DNA of 64,000 nt, taken from assembly GCA_028284235.1 (NCBI GenBank), contig JANQSC010000008.1, positions 186,001 through 250,000 on the forward strand. The letters run 5' to 3'. Each line of letters opens with the position of its first letter. Position 1 is the first letter of the stretch. Under the pieces are notes generated by a model. The model was given only the letters and a program-made list of their open reading frames with translations. It had not been told where the DNA came from and made no database searches. A program made the position numbers and the translations under genes. This document shows positions 48,471-56,324 of this stretch, piece by piece. Source of the DNA: Opitutaceae bacterium. Lineage in GTDB: Bacteria > Verrucomicrobiota > Verrucomicrobiia > Opitutales > Opitutaceae.

Positions 48471-49178
48471 TTACTCGGTGATCTGGATCGGCCGTATCAT
48501 CGAAACGTATACCGCTTGGCCGTCGATCTCGATGGGGCGGTACTTCATGCTGCTAATCGCCCGCAGAGCCGCGTTCTCGAAGCCTTCGGTTGAGATGGAC
48601 AAAATCCGCGGGTTGTGGACATCGCCGGTAGGAGAGATGACGAACTCGAGATTGATCGCGGCGGACTTCCCGCTGGATCGGAACTCTTCGGGATAAAATT
48701 TGGAAAACGGGGGGACGTAGCTGGGGAGCGGGTCCTTGTCGAGTTCGGACGAGGGCACGATTGGATCATTGAGCTGCACAAACACCTCGCGCCCCATCTC
48801 CACGTTCATCTTGTGCTCGAAGGTGATTTCGAACACAAACGGGAGCTTGGCTACCGATTCCACGGGAACGCCCTTCTGAGTGGCCGGCTCGAAAATCCAT
48901 TCCGTCGCGGCTTGCATGGCGGACGTGCCAAAGGCTTCGTGAGTGGCTTCATCGACTTGAGGATCGATCGCGCTGCCGAAAATATCCACGGTCACGCTGA
49001 CCACGGCGCTGCCTTCGATCGCCTGATTGTAGAGCTCCTCCGGATGCTTGGGAGAAACCTTGTAGATCGCTACCGGAGGAAGCGTCTCTTCCGCGTCGGC
49101 ATCCGCGGCGTAGTGATACACGGTGTTCGCGAATAAAATGGCCGCCATCGCCGCGATTTGCCTTTTCCGGTTTCTCAT
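48471..49178 (-). CDS. Exported protein with two TonB C-terminal-like domains
   Basis: The ATG at 49178 (MRNRKRQIAAMAAILFANTV) gives 235 residues with an N-terminal signal or anchor; the 61 residues upstream in frame are not credible. PVAIYKVSPKHPEELYNQAI and EGSAVVSVTVDIFGSAIDPQ near residues 35-75, then AMQAATEWIFEPATQKGVPV, form one TonB-C-like unit. A second is at about 155-232 (SGKSAAINLEFVISPTGDVH, FENAALRAISSMKYRPIEID). Energy-transducing TonB has only one such domain plus a Pro-rich spacer, which is missing here. The protein may therefore be a periplasmic partner rather than a true TonB. Confidence 0.75.
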   Translation of the reverse strand: MRNRKRQIAAMAAILFANTVYHYAADADAEETLPPVAIYKVSPKHPEELYNQAIEGSAVVSVTVDIFGSAIDPQVDEATHEAFGTSAMQAATEWIFEPATQKGVPVESVAKLPFVFEITFEHKMNVEMGREVFVQLNDPIVPSSELDKDPLPSYVPPFSKFYPEEFRSSGKSAAINLEFVISPTGDVHNPRILSISTEGFENAALRAISSMKYRPIEIDGQAVYVSMIRPIQITE

Positions 49179-49284
49179 GTGACGTAGATTCGAATGAGGC
49201 ACGCTAGTGCGTTCGGATTGGAAATGCACGCGCGCTTGTCTGTAATTCGACGATTTAACGAGCGATTTAAGAAGAAACCAAGCT

Positions 49285-49557
49285 ATGGACGAACCGGACC
49301 CAATTGAACTCCCGATAAACGGGGAACTGGACCTGCACACTTTCCGCCCGTCCGACGTCAAAGACCTGCTGGCGGACTACTTCGACGCTTGTTTGGAAAA
49401 GGGCATCCACCGCGTGCGGGTGATTCACGGCAAAGGAACCGGCACTCTCCGGGAAACGGTCCACGCCCAGCTTCGAAAAGACGAACGGGTCGAGAGTTTC
49501 CAGCTCGGCGACGAGACCTCGGGGAGCTGGGGGGCGACCTTGGTGTGGCTTAAGTAG
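49285..49557 (+). CDS. Smr-domain protein
   Basis: A 90-residue protein that is almost entirely a Smr domain. ELDLHTFRPSDVKDLLADYF near residues 15-34 carries the conserved LDLH, and RVRVIHGKGTGTLRETVHAQ near 50-70 the HGKGTG nuclease-type loop. VESFQLGDETSGSWGATLVW closes it. Stand-alone Smr proteins of this size may nick or bind DNA or stalled ribosome substrates. It diverges from the TonB-C-like gene with about 107 bases between the starts, and a family A repeat follows. Confidence 0.9.
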   Translation: MDEPDPIELPINGELDLHTFRPSDVKDLLADYFDACLEKGIHRVRVIHGKGTGTLRETVHAQLRKDERVESFQLGDETSGSWGATLVWLK

Positions 49558-49594
49558 AGGGGCAAAGAACCGCTTAAATGAGGGTGATTGTTGG

Positions 49595-49672
49595 GTAGGG
49601 CTGGCGCTTGCGCCATGCCGCGAATGGTGATTTGGTTCAACCAACGCGGCTCTTCGCAAGCGAAGGCCCTAC
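49595..49672 (-). repeat. REP-like palindromic repeat, family A copy 5, opposite orientation
   Basis: A 78-base copy in reverse orientation (GTAGGGCTGGCGCTTGCGCC then CTTCGCAAGCGAAGGCCCTAC when read on the plus strand). It fills the space between the convergent Smr and response regulator genes. Confidence 0.85.
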
Positions 49673-49685
49673 GATTCAACGGTCG

Positions 49686-50297
49686 CTACGATTCCGCCGT
49701 GGCGTTCTTCTCTCTGAGCGATCGCTTGTACTCCTCCATTTCCGGGCGTACGTACTTTTCGATGCACTCCGGGCAAATCGAGTGGGTGAAGTCGGCTCCA
49801 GTGCGCTCGTTGACGTACTGCTCGATCTGCTCCCACAGATCGTCGTCGGTGCGCACTTTCTTGCAGTAGGCGCAAATGGGAATCAAGCTCTCCAGCGTTT
49901 TCACCTGCTGGTTGAACCCGAGAATGCGCTCGGCGACGCGGAGACGGTTCCAAATTTCGTCCGATCCAATCGGCTTCTTCAGAAAATCGTCCACGCCCGC
50001 TTCGATGGCCTGCTCCAAGTTGCCGCGCGAGCGACGTTGGGCCGTGACCAGTATGAAATAGGTGTAGGTGTCGGATTTCATGCCCCGCAAGCGTCGGCAG
50101 AGCTCGAGCCCGTCTTTGCCGGGCATCTTCCAGTCGCTGATGACGATGTTGGGGTCCTCGACGGCGAAGGCGTCCCACGCGTCGTCTCCATTGTCGTACG
50201 AGGCTACTTCGTAGCCGAGCAAGCTCGTTAGGTTTTCGAGAAGACGACGGGTCGACGGGTCGTCTTCGACAATGTGCACTTTGTGTTTGGGAGCCAT
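49686..50297 (-). CDS. Response regulator with C-terminal Cys-cluster module
   Basis: A 203-residue protein. The receiver domain covers 1-125: KVHIVEDDPSTRRLLENLTS (acidic pair), IVISDWKMPGKDGLELCRRL near 52-71 (phospho-Asp), FILVTAQRRSRGNLEQAIEA near 81 and DDFLKKPIGSDEIWNRL near 104 (Lys). A helix and then PICAYCKKVRTDDDLWEQIE near 143-162 follow, and SICPECIEKYVRPEMEEYKR near 175. The Cx2C...Cx2C set could bind zinc and recurs in response regulators of several phyla. The output is unknown; it has no HTH or GGDEF domain. It stands alone, convergent with the Smr gene. Confidence 0.88.
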   Translation of the reverse strand: MAPKHKVHIVEDDPSTRRLLENLTSLLGYEVASYDNGDDAWDAFAVEDPNIVISDWKMPGKDGLELCRRLRGMKSDTYTYFILVTAQRRSRGNLEQAIEAGVDDFLKKPIGSDEIWNRLRVAERILGFNQQVKTLESLIPICAYCKKVRTDDDLWEQIEQYVNERTGADFTHSICPECIEKYVRPEMEEYKRSLREKNATAES

Positions 50298-50483
50298 AGA
50301 GTCTAAGTATTGCTACATCGACACGATCGACCGCCATTGAATCGGGGCTTTTGCTCGCTCAGGAATTTACAGATTTTTGTCGAAAGTGGGGCAGGCCCGC
50401 TGAACTTGCGGCGCTCCGTACGCTTTTAAGGATAAAGGCTTTCAATCGCCGCCCGATTTCGCCACCAATAGCGGGACGCGACC

Positions 50484-51152
50484 ATGGCCTCCAGCACGGT
50501 AGAAAACTACATCAAGCAGATTTACACCCTCCAATACGAGCAGGGTAAAGGCGGTTTGGTGGGCATGGGCGAGCTGGCGACCGCGTTAGGCGTCACGCCC
50601 GGCACCGCGACATCCATGGTGAAGTCGCTGGCCAAGTCGGAACACGTCGAATACGTACCCCGCGTCGGCGTGAAGCTGTCCGAGTCCGGCGAGCGTCTGG
50701 CTTTGCTGGTCCTGCGGCGCCATCGCTTGGTCGAGCTTTTTCTCGTGGAGACGCTCGGTATGGAATGGCACGAGATTCACGAGGAGGCGGAGACGCTGGA
50801 ACACGCCATTTCAGACCGCGTGCTTGAGCGTATCGACGCACATCTAGGCCACCCGCAGGTCGATCCCCATGGCGACTCTATTCCATCCGCGACAGGTGTG
50901 ATCGCCCAAAGGGATCTCGTTCCTCTGGACCAGTGCGAAGAAGGGCAGAGCGTCACGATCAGCCGAATCGAGGACCAGGCGGAGGGCTTTCTCCAGTACC
51001 TCGTCTCTAACAACTTGGTGCCGGGGAAACGGATAACTGTCACCAAGCGGGATAGCCATGCGGGGATCCTGTCCGTTTCCTTCCCCAGTGGCGGGCATTG
51101 CAACATGGGTTTCCCGGCGGCGGGAAAAATCGAAGTCGAGATACGTGATTGA
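50484..51152 (+). CDS. DtxR/MntR-family metal-dependent transcriptional regulator
   Basis: A 222-residue protein in the three-part layout of DtxR. The HTH is at 1-65: STVENYIKQIYTLQYEQGKG, GMGELATALGVTPGTATSMV and KSLAKSEHVEYVPRVGVKLS. The dimerisation and metal-binding helices follow with LVLRRHRLVELFLVETLGME and HEIHEEAETLEHAISDRVLE near 75-110. The C-terminal FeoA/SH3-like domain has SVTISRIEDQAEGFLQYLVS and NNLVPGKRITVTKRD near 155-190. With bound Fe2+ or Mn2+ it probably represses metal uptake genes. None are in view. Its last codons overlap the GTG of rmuC by eight bases. Confidence 0.9.
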   Translation: MASSTVENYIKQIYTLQYEQGKGGLVGMGELATALGVTPGTATSMVKSLAKSEHVEYVPRVGVKLSESGERLALLVLRRHRLVELFLVETLGMEWHEIHEEAETLEHAISDRVLERIDAHLGHPQVDPHGDSIPSATGVIAQRDLVPLDQCEEGQSVTISRIEDQAEGFLQYLVSNNLVPGKRITVTKRDSHAGILSVSFPSGGHCNMGFPAAGKIEVEIRD

Positions 51153-52485
51153 GGTTCTGGGAGAGTTTAGCTGGATTGTCGCCCTCTTGCTCGGTTTTGG
51201 AGGCGCCTGGGTGATACAGTCATTGCGTCTGGCGTCGGGGTCGAAGGCTTCTCAGGAAGAGCGAGCCGCGGAGAAAGAAGCGGCGGCCCGGTTGCAGGAG
51301 CGAGCGGATCGGCTCGAGGAGACGCTCGGCGAGGAACGGGCCGCGCTCGAGGAACTCAGATCCGAGAATACCGGCCTGCATGGAAAGCTGGCGGCGTCCA
51401 GCGAGCGGCTCGAGGCGCAGGAAAAACGGATTGCCGAGCAAAAAACGGAATTAGAAAGTATCCAAAAAAAACTCACAGCCGATTTCGAGAATCTCGCCAA
51501 CCGCATTCTTGACGAGAAAAGCAAGAAATTCGTCAGCCAGAACCAGGAGAATCTAGACAAGCTCCTCAAGCCGTTTGGCGAGCGGATCAAAGACTTCCGG
51601 GAGCGGGTCGACACCGTGCACGAGCAAGGCGTCAAGGACCGGGCCGCCCTTAACGAGCAGCTCAAGAATCTGCACTCCCTCAATCAGCAAATGACTCAGG
51701 AGGCTCAGAATCTGACCTCCGCTCTCAAAGGGCAAACCAAGACGCAGGGAAACTGGGGCGAGATGATCCTGGAGCGTGTATTGGAAATGTCAGGACTCAC
51801 CGCGGGTCAAGACTACGAAACACAGGCAAGTTTGACCGATGACGATGGCCGACGATTCCAGCCAGATGTGATCGTGCATTTGCCTGAACGGAAGCATCTC
51901 GTGGTGGACTCCAAAGTAAGTTTGATTGCGTACGAAGCCTGTGCGAACGAGGAGGATCCAAAAACCTACGACAGTCGACTCAAGGAGCACGTCGCGAGTG
52001 TCAAAACGCACGTCAACGAGCTGAACAACAAGAATTACGAGTCGCTTTACGGGATTAACTCGCCCGACTTCGTCTTGATGTTTGTCCCAATCGAACCCGC
52101 GTTTACGATGGCCATGCAAGCGGACGATACGCTTCTGGAGTTCGCCATTGGCAAGAGAGTGGTGATCGTGACCCCCTCCACTTTGTTGGCTACGTTACGC
52201 ATGGTGGCCAATATTTGGAGACAAGAAAAGCAGTCGCGAAATGTGATGAAGATTGCCCAAAGCAGCGGTGACCTTTACGACAAATTCGTCGGGTTCTACG
52301 CAGATCTGGAGGCGATCGGCAAGAGCATTGGCAAGAGCCAGGAAGCCTACGAATCAGCCGCCAACAAATTGAAAACCGGCAAAGGCAATTTGATCAAAAG
52401 AGTCGAGGACATCAAAAACCTCGGAGTCAAAACGAAGAAATCCCTCCCTCCCGAAGCCGTCGAAGACTCATTGCTTGAAGAGTAA
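51145..52485 (+). CDS. rmuC: RmuC-family DNA recombination protein
   Basis: A 446-residue protein starting with the GTG at 51145, overlapping the DtxR stop; the earlier in-frame opening is only antisense to DtxR. An N-terminal membrane helix (FSWIVALLLGFGGAWVIQSL) is followed by a long coiled coil (about 25-140, rich in Glu/Arg/Ala). The RmuC nuclease-like domain has NWGEMILERVLEMSGLTAGQ near 200-220, QPDVIVHLPERKHLVVDSKV near 240 and INSPDFVLMFVPIEPAFTMA near 300. RmuC limits inversions at short inverted repeats in E. coli, which is of note in a genome with many palindromes (inference). Confidence 0.92.
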   Translation: MIEVLGEFSWIVALLLGFGGAWVIQSLRLASGSKASQEERAAEKEAAARLQERADRLEETLGEERAALEELRSENTGLHGKLAASSERLEAQEKRIAEQKTELESIQKKLTADFENLANRILDEKSKKFVSQNQENLDKLLKPFGERIKDFRERVDTVHEQGVKDRAALNEQLKNLHSLNQQMTQEAQNLTSALKGQTKTQGNWGEMILERVLEMSGLTAGQDYETQASLTDDDGRRFQPDVIVHLPERKHLVVDSKVSLIAYEACANEEDPKTYDSRLKEHVASVKTHVNELNNKNYESLYGINSPDFVLMFVPIEPAFTMAMQADDTLLEFAIGKRVVIVTPSTLLATLRMVANIWRQEKQSRNVMKIAQSSGDLYDKFVGFYADLEAIGKSIGKSQEAYESAANKLKTGKGNLIKRVEDIKNLGVKTKKSLPPEAVEDSLLEE

Positions 52486-52489
52486 ACAA

Positions 52490-52661
52490 GATCCTTGTGG
52501 CTCGCCAGAGCCATCCTTGTGATCCCGCCGAGCGGGATCATTTCGCCGCTAGGCGACTGTTAAAAATGGATTTGTTTTTTTAAACAGTGATCTCTTCGAG
52601 ATCAAATTCCGCGCTGCGGAACAAAGATCCCGTCCCGCCGAGCGGAACGGGACAAGGATTC
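52490..52661 (+). repeat. Composite palindromic repeat, family C copy 3
   Basis: A 172-base element between rmuC and map. It starts with GATCCTTGT, has GATCCCGCCGAGCGGGATCA, TTTCGCCGCTAGGCGACTGT and ACAGTGATCTCTTCGAGATC, and ends with GGGACAAGGATTC. The order matches copy 1 but the copy is shorter. Confidence 0.78.
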
Positions 52662-52788
52662 TTTGAGGTTTGAGATGGATCGATTGAGGGGTTACTTGTT
52701 AATTCTAGATTTCTTTGCAGGATTTAGTTGTAATCCGGAAATGTTGGCTATTGTTGATAGCCGAGTGTCCGATTGAAACGGGATAGGT

Positions 52789-53574
52789 ATGATTGTCAGG
52801 AACGAGCAGCAGATGAAATCGATACGAGAGGCGGCGGAAGTCGCGGCGACCGTATTGGATCGAATGTGCCAGCTCGTCGCCCCCGGCATGAATACCTACG
52901 ACCTGGACCAGTCCGGCCGCCGCTTCATCCAGGAGCTAGGCGCCGAGAGCGCTTGCTACAAATACCAGGTCGGCTCCCGGATCTATCCCGCCTACACGTG
53001 CTTGTCGGTCAACGACGAGGTCGTCCACGGCATCGGCAGCATTGACCGAGTCCTGCGCGAAGGAGATATAATCAGCGTGGACGTTTGTACCCGGTATAAC
53101 GGATACATTGGCGACAATTGCCGCACGATTGCAGTGGGCAAAGTCGAGCCCGAGGTGCAGCGATTGCTGGAAGTGACCGAGGAGTCGCTCTACGCGGGGA
53201 TTCGGGAAGCCCGTCTGGGCAATCGGGTCGGCAAAATTTCAAGCGCTGTCCAGCGCGTAGTGGAAAAGGCGGGCTTCTCCGTCATCCGCGACTTCGTGGG
53301 CCACGGTGTCGGCAAGAGTCTGCACGAAGAGCCGCAGATCCCAAATTTCGGCAAACCGGGCAACGGCCCCAAGCTGCGGGAAGGGTGTGTGGTTTGCATC
53401 GAGCCCATGGTTAACATGGGCAAGTACGGCGTCAAAATGGCGGAAGACGGTTGGACGGCTTTAAGCGCGGATGGCAGCGCCTCAGCCCATTTCGAGCACA
53501 CGGTGATCATCACCTCGGACGGCCCGGAAATTCTCAGCGTGCCGGCTGGAAAAGAATCGCCCGCGCTGGTCTAG
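52789..53574 (+). CDS. map: Type I methionine aminopeptidase
   Basis: A 261-residue cytoplasmic enzyme that removes the initiator Met from nascent proteins. The pita-bread fold is covered: IREAAEVAATVLDRMCQLVA near 12, SVNDEVVHGIGS near 73 with the His of the active site, DIISVDVCTRYNGYIGDNCR near 93-112 (two metal-binding Asp residues), DFVGHGVGKSLHEEPQIPNF near 166 (metal His and the substrate His), VCIEPMVNMG near 204 (Glu), and SAHFEHTVIITSDGPEILS near 232 (last Glu). No N-terminal zinc domain is present, so it is a type Ia enzyme of usual length. Confidence 0.95.
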   Translation: MIVRNEQQMKSIREAAEVAATVLDRMCQLVAPGMNTYDLDQSGRRFIQELGAESACYKYQVGSRIYPAYTCLSVNDEVVHGIGSIDRVLREGDIISVDVCTRYNGYIGDNCRTIAVGKVEPEVQRLLEVTEESLYAGIREARLGNRVGKISSAVQRVVEKAGFSVIRDFVGHGVGKSLHEEPQIPNFGKPGNGPKLREGCVVCIEPMVNMGKYGVKMAEDGWTALSADGSASAHFEHTVIITSDGPEILSVPAGKESPALV

Positions 53575-53621
53575 TTTTCGCGAGAATCTCGGCGCTTGCC
53601 CCCTGGGGGAGAGTGTGTTGA

Positions 53622-55250
53622 ATGGTCGTTGCCCCGACCATTGTGAAACCCCTCGATACGTTTGTGTTCACCCTCCTCCTCGCTGTAGTGATTCCATCGC
53701 TACCAAGCGCGGCCGAGGATAATGGGATGCCGCTCGTCTGGGAGCCGGGTCGTTTATATACTCACGCGGCGCCGTATCGCTCGTTGTTCGTAGAGGTCGA
53801 TTTTGTGGAACGTTCGAAACCGACCGAAAGGGAGCTTTCAACGCTCCGATTATTTTTGGAAACGCATTGTGACAAGCCCGACGGGATAGCGATCCAGGTG
53901 GATGAAAAGATTGAGCTGTCGAAAGCAAAAGGACGTTCTCCCAACTCACTTAGCTTGGAGTTCGCCGATGGCCCTGGGAATGATCAGCAGGCATACATTT
54001 ATATCCTCTTTTTCAATCACAAGCGCATTGGCTGGGAGAAAGTGAACACCCACACAATGCACCTGCCTTATCCGTCGGCGATCCTCGTTAATCGAGGAGT
54101 AGATTCCACCCTCAAGTGGTTCGGGGCGACTCCAGACTGGAACCGTAAAGTGATGATTCACGAGTTGGCTCACGTGATTGGACTAGGCAGAAACCGAGCC
54201 CATGGGGACGGGAGTCATTGCTCCACCGAGGATTGCCTGCTCAACGCGGAGTTGACCGTTCGCTTGTCCAGCGTTTTGCCGGGAAAGGAACCCGTGAAGC
54301 AAAACGAGCTCTGCTCCTTCTGCCTTGCCGATGCGAAGCAATACCGGTCGGAGCCACCTGCGGATAATATTCGCTTCATGGGCCCGCTCATGGTGCGGTC
54401 GGAGGACGGCTACCAGGTTGTTAGTTTGCCAGGATTGCAGGCGGTTTTCTGGGGGGACCGAAACTCGATTGACGGGGAGTCAATTGAATCGCTGCGAAAC
54501 GTGGGTATTCAGCATTTTGGAACAATGGGAGGTACGGTTACTGCTCACCAGAAGCAAGGAGCGAGCGAAATGCGGGAACGCGTCCCGATCATCGCTCGCG
54601 ACCCGAATCCAGCCCTCTTCAACGACTACCTCGAGGACATCGTCGAGAATGCCGCGAACGCCGTCTTGGAAGACGATCCGCTTGCCAGTGAATGGGTTAG
54701 CGACTCGATGATCGAAGTAGTTCCAAATGCGGAGCTACAGTCCCAGTTGCTCGTCCTGCGCGAGATTCTAGACCCGCCGACGCCGGGTCCACTCTCGGCG
54801 TCGAGCGAGGACTCCGTCTACCTGTCCGACTTTGCTTGGGATTTCGCATCGGTGGGATGGGGGAGTCCGACTCGAAACCACTATTCGATCGAAGCCTGGA
54901 GGGACAACCCCTATAGCGGGATTTTTCTGCGACTCGGCGACCAGTTCTTTAGCAAGGGCCTATACGCCCATTCAAAATCTCAATACGTGTACGCTCTCGA
55001 TGGGCAATGGATACAATTCTCAGCGATAATCGGTCTGCAAAAAGGCGCGAGTCCGCAAGGCTCCGCGATTTTCAGCGTGCATGGCGACGGAAACGAGTTG
55101 TTTCGGTCGGTGAAAATGCGAGCGGGCGATCAGCAGTCGATCGAACTGGACGTTGCGGGCGTGAGCCGACTCGAACTGCGAGCCGAGGGCGGGGGAAACC
55201 ACGTCCACAATTCCTGGGCGATCTGGGCGGAGCCCATAGTGAGCCGCTAG
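53622..55250 (+). CDS. Secreted zinc metallopeptidase-like protein with C-terminal NPCBM domain
   Basis: A 542-residue protein starting with ATG behind a GGGGGAGAG ribosome site, with a signal peptide (FVFTLLLAVVIPSLPSAA). The catalytic region near 180-245 has HELAHVIGLGRNRAHG, then SHCSTEDCLL and later CSFC. The set HExxH-xxG-L plus HC-x4-C and C-x2-C is like archaemetzincins, except that an insert separates G-L from the His-Cys. Residues about 395-540 form an NPCBM domain (VYLSDFAWDFASVGWGSPTR, FFSKGLYAHSKSQYVYALDG), usually tied to binding of galactose-containing glycans. It may act on glycoprotein outside the cell. Function is inferred; the fold assignment comes from motifs only. Confidence 0.75.
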   Translation: MVVAPTIVKPLDTFVFTLLLAVVIPSLPSAAEDNGMPLVWEPGRLYTHAAPYRSLFVEVDFVERSKPTERELSTLRLFLETHCDKPDGIAIQVDEKIELSKAKGRSPNSLSLEFADGPGNDQQAYIYILFFNHKRIGWEKVNTHTMHLPYPSAILVNRGVDSTLKWFGATPDWNRKVMIHELAHVIGLGRNRAHGDGSHCSTEDCLLNAELTVRLSSVLPGKEPVKQNELCSFCLADAKQYRSEPPADNIRFMGPLMVRSEDGYQVVSLPGLQAVFWGDRNSIDGESIESLRNVGIQHFGTMGGTVTAHQKQGASEMRERVPIIARDPNPALFNDYLEDIVENAANAVLEDDPLASEWVSDSMIEVVPNAELQSQLLVLREILDPPTPGPLSASSEDSVYLSDFAWDFASVGWGSPTRNHYSIEAWRDNPYSGIFLRLGDQFFSKGLYAHSKSQYVYALDGQWIQFSAIIGLQKGASPQGSAIFSVHGDGNELFRSVKMRAGDQQSIELDVAGVSRLELRAEGGGNHVHNSWAIWAEPIVSR

Positions 55251-55343
55251 CGAATGGCGGTTCGCAATCGCGTTTACCGACTTGTCGTTAACCCGACGTT
55301 CATTAACATTAGATTAATGGATTAATGGATACAGATTCGACTG

Positions 55344-55349
55344 TATAAA
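55344..55349 (+). promoter_or_regulatory. Candidate -10 box of the unknown gene
   Basis: TATAAA at 55344-55349 follows TTAATG (55322-55327) by 16 bases. The local sequence is AT-rich with a direct repeat ATTAATGG. This is a fair but unproved promoter for the next gene. Confidence 0.35.
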
Positions 55350-55435
55350 AAGTACGTGAGAATCGTCGATTCTCGAAAGGAAAGCCCACTTTCCGGTTGA
55401 TTCTGAGAGAAGTTCGAGGAGGTTTTTCCATGTGA

Positions 55436-56095
55436 ATGTCGCGCTGCGTTTTGATTATCGAACGCGCCTTAATTCTGACTCTCTGGTATGATAGGTTTGG
55501 AACTATTTATTCTGCAGGGCCCTTTTGGGCCCCCACCCACATTCGAAACGCGCTGTTCTCGGTGTCATCGATCGTTATGATTTGTCTTTATAGAATTCGC
55601 TCCTGTTCTCAAGCGCCCCGAATTGCGTTCGATCGGGAAACGGTTCCATCCGACAGATTGAGTCCATTTGACGGGAAAGTGAAAGATCGAAAGGTCGTGG
55701 ACGAAGCGATTCCGGTCATCGCCGAATCCGCTTCGAATCTGTATCAATTCTATTCTTTGGATGAGGGTCTACTGGTATTGCCGAGCGCGGCGGTGGACGC
55801 GTGCGAGGAATTGTACTACTCGGGCTACTTGGGAAATCAAATCCTGAAGCTGCAGGATCGCGATCGGAGTTTTACCGGCCTCAATGTCGTCGAGTTCGCC
55901 CCGCCGGACAAGCGTGGCGTGGCGCCTTGCCGCGTGGATGCATTTTTTCGCCCCGTCTTCCGCATCGTTTCGGAAAACCCGTCTCACCTGTACTGTATAG
56001 AAGGACTTGGCGACCAATCGGTTCAGTTCAAACGCTGCTACGATGCGAACGGGTTTGAGGGACTGGTGTTTGAAGAGGTTTGGAGTGGGAGCTAA
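55436..56095 (+). CDS. Unknown protein preceded by a start-stop leader
   Basis: The frame codes for 219 residues. A perfect AGGAGG at 55417-55422 stands seven bases ahead of ATG TGA (55430-55435), followed directly by ATG at 55436, which opens this frame. Either ribosomes terminate and restart, or a point change has cut off the original start. Residues 1-65 are basic and poorly structured, so the true start may be the ATG at 55574 or 55577. The rest (VIAESASNLYQFYSLDEGLL, LYYSGYLGNQILKLQDRDRS, GLVFEEVWSGS) looks like a compact alpha/beta protein. I recognise no family with certainty; the ending weakly recalls some immunity-type proteins. Confidence 0.55.
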   Translation: MSRCVLIIERALILTLWYDRFGTIYSAGPFWAPTHIRNALFSVSSIVMICLYRIRSCSQAPRIAFDRETVPSDRLSPFDGKVKDRKVVDEAIPVIAESASNLYQFYSLDEGLLVLPSAAVDACEELYYSGYLGNQILKLQDRDRSFTGLNVVEFAPPDKRGVAPCRVDAFFRPVFRIVSENPSHLYCIEGLGDQSVQFKRCYDANGFEGLVFEEVWSGS

Positions 56096-56141
56096 GAGAG
56101 TTGTTCTTTGATAGGTTGGTTTTTGGATACGTCTTGATGAT

Positions 56142-56169
56142 GTAGGGGCGTCGCAAGCACCGCCTCTAC
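56142..56169 (+). repeat. Short family B palindrome
   Basis: A 28-base hairpin, GTAGGGGCG-TCGCAAGCA-CCGCCTCTAC, bounded like the longer family B copies. It appears to be a deleted copy. It is located between the convergent unknown gene and the pilin gene. Confidence 0.65.
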
Positions 56170-56220
56170 AGAAAATGACGTATCAAGAATCTGGAAACGC
56201 CTTGCCCGTAAACGAGACGA

Positions 56221-56247
56221 ACCCGGACGGATAATTCCGCCCGGGCT
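56221..56247 (-). terminator. Hairpin downstream of the pilin gene
   Basis: On the minus strand CCCGGGCGGA-ATTA-TCCGTCCGGG (56245 to 56222) forms a 10-base stem with one mismatch. It is about 80 bases after the pilin stop. No T-tract follows, so terminator strength is uncertain. Confidence 0.45.
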
Positions 56248-56324
56248 CGCGTATCAGTATGTTTCTCTGGCGACCGCCGGCTGCATAACTTCCGGCGATC
56301 ACACAATAGGAAAGTGAGGGGAGA

